Assembly (NCBI GenBank): GCA_965178635.1
Contig: CBCXVT010000014.1
Span: 1-16,828 of the forward strand
Length of the DNA stretch: 16,828 nt
Direction of reading: 5' to 3'
Origin: GCA-2733415 sp965178635
GTDB lineage: Bacteria; Bacteroidota; Bacteroidia; Flavobacteriales; Flavobacteriaceae
A program made the translations under genes and the position numbers. The notes below the pieces were generated by a model that saw only the letters and a list, made by a program, of their open reading frames with translations, was not told the origin of the DNA and made no database searches. This document shows, one piece after another, positions 13,879 through 16,828 of this stretch (positions are counted from its first letter, which is position 1; every line of letters starts with the position of its first letter).

Positions 13879-15818
13879 GATTCTTTTTTAGTTAATATAA
13901 ATTTCGATTTATCTTTTTTAATTATTTTTTTAATAAAATCCCTATACGACTTGTATTTTTCTTTAGGAAATACGCCTTCTTTAAGTATTAATTTCCTCTG
14001 GTATTTAACAGTAGTATTATCTACTTTATTTATCACTATTTTGTACTCTCCAAACTCAGATGACAACTCGTAATTTTCTGGTATAATTTCAATTACATAA
14101 CTATCAGGAATTTTAAATTCATATGTATCACTATCTGAAAACGAGCGTTCAGTTTCAAAAGGCAACTTTCTATCTGAATATTTTATTGGTCTATTAGTAA
14201 ACCTATTAAAAGGGTTTATGGGTACAAAAAATTTATCAGCTGCATTAGTTACATAATTGCTTACTGTCACATTTAAATTTTCATGAAAAACAACATTTTC
14301 TTTATCCAAAGATATTTTGTTATCATGAAGTTTCATGCCATTCAAATACTCCCATCTGTTCAAATACTGTTCTTCCAACTCATCAGACTTCAACCTTTCT
14401 TTATATGATTGGTTATCAAATTCCATCCCTCTAGATTCTGATTCAAAATCCGCCATCATTCCTCCTTCAGTATTTAATTTAATTGTAGCAGTAGTTGAAT
14501 ACGTACTAACTGTCTCATCATAAATTGGTGTATGAACAATTTCTCCTCCTGTTGGTTTAACAACCAAAACATCTCTGTCATCTGTAAAATTGCCTAAAAA
14601 CCCGAATGGAATTGTCTGACTTGTACATTCCAACCATATAGTTTCATTTTCGAGTGGCACATTTAAAAACACATGATTTCCTTGTAGGGATGTGAAATCA
14701 ATATCTAAATTTTTTTTTTCATTACCCGCAAAAACTAAAGTATAAAAAGCTTCAATCCCTTGAGATTTAAGTAATGCCTTTGTATAGTTTGTTAAACCTT
14801 TACAATCACCATATTTCACCCTATCAACTTCTGAAGCTTCAATAGGTTGCCAACCTCCAATACCTAGTTGCACTCCAACATATCTTGTATTATCTTGCAT
14901 ATATTTGTAAATACGCCTAACCTTTTCTTTTGTAGTGGTTGCTCCTACTATTAAATTAGACATTTTACGTTTTGTACTCTCATCAATAATATCCCTTTCA
15001 GATAACAATTCATTGTATTGCCATAAACCAAACTCTTTCCAATTTGTACAGGTTCCGTATTTCCCTTTCAACTCAAATTCATTTAAGGCTACACGAATCC
15101 ATGGCATAATTGTTAAGAAACCTGGTGACATACTTTCTTTTTCAATTGCTTTTAAATTTTCAGCCTCAAAAAACAGTACATCTCCTTTGTCATTCAGGTT
15201 TAAATTATATTCATCAGTATTATAACTTTTAAACTTATAGTCTGATTCTGTTAGGTTAATTAATTTATAGCTAGATTTTTCAACACCAATATTATAACCC
15301 TCTATGGGCAACCATCCATTTAAATGAGCAGTCGATTTTTCTTTAACCTTAGATTCAAAAATGATTGTGTACGGATAAGTTGACGGGTAGTGCTTTATAT
15401 ACTTTACTCTATCATCCATATAAAGCTGCCCATTACTTACTGCGCTTACATCTGAAAATTCTGATTTTCTGTATTTCTTAATTACATTTCCTTCGGCATC
15501 AAGTATCGTTGCTGACAATTTCATTATCGATCTTGACGAATCATCGTAATGTTCATATATACCTGTATGTTGATCACCAAATCTATTTAAAATTGTTACA
15601 ACTCTATATTCTGAAATTATCATTTGATCTAATGCAACAACTTCAACAGAAGTATCATGAACCCTTATAACTGCATTAGCATTTTTTTTTAATTCTTCTG
15701 GAATTAACTTGACACCATAACCCCCTTGAGCCAAAGAACTATACCCCAAGCTCATCACAAAGCTTAATATCAAGATGTTTAATTTTTCAAATACAGATTC
15801 AATATTTATAACCTTCAA
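13875..15818 (-). CDS. Exported DUF3857 / transglutaminase-like protein with an intact triad
   Basis: This 647-residue protein has the same plan as its downstream neighbour: signal sequence, DUF3857-like N-terminal half, transglutaminase-like domain and beta-rich C-terminal part. Here the catalytic residues are in place: Cys339 in YGDCKG, His382 in GNHVF and Glu397 in WLECT, Glu standing at the usual Asp place. It could be a periplasmic or surface cysteine peptidase or amidase. The start is a TTG at 15818; it is the only standard start codon between an upstream in-frame stop and the hydrophobic core, and gives a 13-residue n-region before the core (about 14-30). It starts 13 bases after the YdjM-type gene and overlaps the next gene by ATGA. 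Confidence 0.9.
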   Translation of the reverse strand: MKVINIESVFEKLNILILSFVMSLGYSSLAQGGYGVKLIPEELKKNANAVIRVHDTSVEVVALDQMIISEYRVVTILNRFGDQHTGIYEHYDDSSRSIMKLSATILDAEGNVIKKYRKSEFSDVSAVSNGQLYMDDRVKYIKHYPSTYPYTIIFESKVKEKSTAHLNGWLPIEGYNIGVEKSSYKLINLTESDYKFKSYNTDEYNLNLNDKGDVLFFEAENLKAIEKESMSPGFLTIMPWIRVALNEFELKGKYGTCTNWKEFGLWQYNELLSERDIIDESTKRKMSNLIVGATTTKEKVRRIYKYMQDNTRYVGVQLGIGGWQPIEASEVDRVKYGDCKGLTNYTKALLKSQGIEAFYTLVFAGNEKKNLDIDFTSLQGNHVFLNVPLENETIWLECTSQTIPFGFLGNFTDDRDVLVVKPTGGEIVHTPIYDETVSTYSTTATIKLNTEGGMMADFESESRGMEFDNQSYKERLKSDELEEQYLNRWEYLNGMKLHDNKISLDKENVVFHENLNVTVSNYVTNAADKFFVPINPFNRFTNRPIKYSDRKLPFETERSFSDSDTYEFKIPDSYVIEIIPENYELSSEFGEYKIVINKVDNTTVKYQRKLILKEGVFPKEKYKSYRDFIKKIIKKDKSKFILTKKES

Positions 15819-15831
15819 TGTCTTCTTTTTT

Positions 15832-16347
15832 TTACCAATTACTTACTCTTATTTTATCAGCAATCAAAACTACCCCACAAGGAATTCCAATCCATATTAA
15901 TTCACTCATAATAACTCTCAATCCCCATTCTGAAAAAAACTTTTCAACACCAATTGGCGATACCAGTATTGGTCTAAAACCAAAGAAGTAACGTGTGTTT
16001 TCAAAAGGAATAAAAAAGCCAACACCTAAACCACCATTTGTCATAGCGTCAAGTATAGCATGTGACAAGGTTGACAAAAATAAAACTATAAAAAATAATA
16101 CTTTGTCTTTTTTTCCAAACACAATACTTAATATTCCTGACCAAATTACAGCAAACAGTATTGAATGTGTAAATCCTCTGTGCCCTAACCAATGTTCATA
16201 AGGGTATCCTAATTTAAAGGACATGACATCTACATCTGGAAATACAGCAGATAAAATTGCTAGCAACATTAAAACTTTAGAAGTTCTTCTATCAAGTATT
16301 TTTGACAATGTTCCTCCTACTAATGCGTGACCGAATACTGATGCCAT
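15832..16347 (-). CDS. YdjM-family membrane-bound metal-dependent hydrolase
   Basis: This 171-residue protein of the YdjM/YbcI type has several hydrophobic segments (about residues 24-36, 61-77, 83-95 and 145-163). Conserved candidate metal ligands sit between or at the ends of them: His7 in GHALVGG, Asp38 and Asp40 in FPDVDV, His52, His56 and His61 in the EHWLGHRGFTHS block, and His96 and Asp100 in HAILDAMTNGG. The family is annotated as inner-membrane metal-dependent hydrolases; the substrate is not established. The ATG overlaps the dtd stop by one base (TAATG). It precedes the two DUF3857 genes, so a shared envelope role is conceivable but not shown. Confidence 0.92.
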   Translation of the reverse strand: MASVFGHALVGGTLSKILDRRTSKVLMLLAILSAVFPDVDVMSFKLGYPYEHWLGHRGFTHSILFAVIWSGILSIVFGKKDKVLFFIVLFLSTLSHAILDAMTNGGLGVGFFIPFENTRYFFGFRPILVSPIGVEKFFSEWGLRVIMSELIWIGIPCGVVLIADKIRVSNW

Positions 16348-16799
16348 TACTCTTTATTCTTTGTGTCAATTGTAATTGTTACAGGGCCATCATTAACTAA
16401 AGATATTTTCATGTCAGCACCAAATTCTCCTGTTTGAATTGACTTACCAAGATCAAACTCCAATTGCTTAATAAATGATCGATATAACGGAATTGCTACA
16501 TCTGGTTTAGCAGAACGTGTAAACCCTGGTCTATTTCCTTTTTTAGTACTGGCAAATAATGTAAACTGACTTACCAAAATCACTTCACCTTTGCAGTCTA
16601 AAATTGATCTATTCATCAAACCTTCTGCATCCGAAAAAATTCTCAATTTTGATATTTTAGCTGATAACCATTTGATATCATCAACAGTATCTTCAGGCTC
16701 TACTCCTAATAAGATGACAAGCCCACAACCTATTTTAGCAACTATAGTTTCAGAAATTTCTACTGATGCTTCAGTAACACGTTGTAAAACTACTCTCAT
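16347..16799 (-). CDS. dtd: D-aminoacyl-tRNA deacylase
   Basis: DTD hydrolyses D-amino acids wrongly attached to tRNA (and glycine on tRNA-Ala), acting as a chiral proofreader in the cytoplasm. The protein is 150 residues, the normal size. It begins MRVVLQRVTEASV, with SQFTLFAS at residues 77-84 and the Gly-Pro motif in NDGPVT at 136-141 (Gly138, Pro139). Both motifs line the active site at the dimer interface. The ATG at 16799 lies five bases after a stop that probably ends an upstream gene. Its own stop overlaps the ATG of the YdjM-type gene. Confidence 0.97.
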   Translation of the reverse strand: MRVVLQRVTEASVEISETIVAKIGCGLVILLGVEPEDTVDDIKWLSAKISKLRIFSDAEGLMNRSILDCKGEVILVSQFTLFASTKKGNRPGFTRSAKPDVAIPLYRSFIKQLEFDLGKSIQTGEFGADMKISLVNDGPVTITIDTKNKE

Positions 16800-16804
16800 A
16801 AAAA

Positions 16805-16828
16805 CTAATCTTTTTTATGATCGTCAAC
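16805..16828 (-). CDS. Possible 3' end of an upstream gene (last seven codons)
   Basis: Reading the minus strand from the window edge gives VDDHKKD followed by TAG at 16807-16805, five bases before the dtd ATG. The tight spacing fits the rest of the operon. The ribosome-assembly GTPase gene rsgA often stands before dtd in Flavobacteriaceae as I remember it, but seven residues cannot identify a protein. One of the other two minus-strand frames also stays open over this short stretch, so even the reading frame is a guess. Confidence 0.27.
   Translation of the reverse strand, partial: VDDHKKD

Noticed and set aside
1..16828. Mobile elements, CRISPR, toxin-antitoxin, defence or biosynthetic clusters, tRNA and rRNA genes
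   Set aside because: Nearly all the sequence is accounted for by recognisable housekeeping, gliding or envelope genes. The longest gap without a gene is 262 bases, and no such element is seen.

Overview
The window is chromosomal core-genome DNA from a member of the Bacteroidota, most likely the family Flavobacteriaceae. The evidence is the low G+C content (about one third by eye), the gliding motility pair gldB-gldC lying between nadE and engB, a promoter motif of the TAnnTTTG type, the lack of Shine-Dalgarno-like leaders, and protein sequences of flavobacterial character. I cannot name the genus. I see no phage, insertion sequence, plasmid, CRISPR, tRNA or rRNA, and no defence or secondary-metabolite cluster. 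The most unusual content lies in individual proteins rather than in a new system.

Layout: (1) Positions 1-2930, minus strand, hold the start of the division and cell wall cluster: mraZ, rsmH, an ftsL-like gene and ftsI. The ftsI gene runs off the left edge. A promoter with GTGG boxes at about 10-bp spacing lies just upstream of mraZ. (2) Positions 3193-4596, plus strand, hold an alpha/beta hydrolase and the ribosome-assembly GTPase engB, ending at a strong two-way terminator. (3) Positions 4659-5959, minus strand, hold gldB and gldC. (4) Positions 6096-6884, plus strand, hold nadE. (5) Positions 6888-8843, minus strand, hold dnaG, in which all four usual zinc ligands are replaced. (6) Positions 8947-9996, minus strand, hold queA, with its own terminator and possible promoter. 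(7) Positions 10061-16828, minus strand, look like one tightly packed operon: the last codons of an upstream gene, dtd, a YdjM-type membrane hydrolase, two tandem DUF3857/transglutaminase-like exported proteins, a MazG-type pyrophosphohydrolase, a 77-residue membrane protein and aroA.

How the genes work together: the left block makes and controls the division machinery, and MraZ probably represses its own operon through the upstream boxes. GldB and GldC belong to the gliding apparatus. The remaining genes mostly serve information processing and metabolism: priming of replication, tRNA modification, D-aminoacyl-tRNA proofreading, NAD synthesis, the shikimate pathway and removal of abnormal nucleotides. 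The right-hand operon joins these to an envelope pair of unknown role. One partner keeps a Cys-His-acid triad; the other has lost the Cys and His. Many junctions overlap by one base (TAATG) or four bases (ATGA), which suggests translational coupling.
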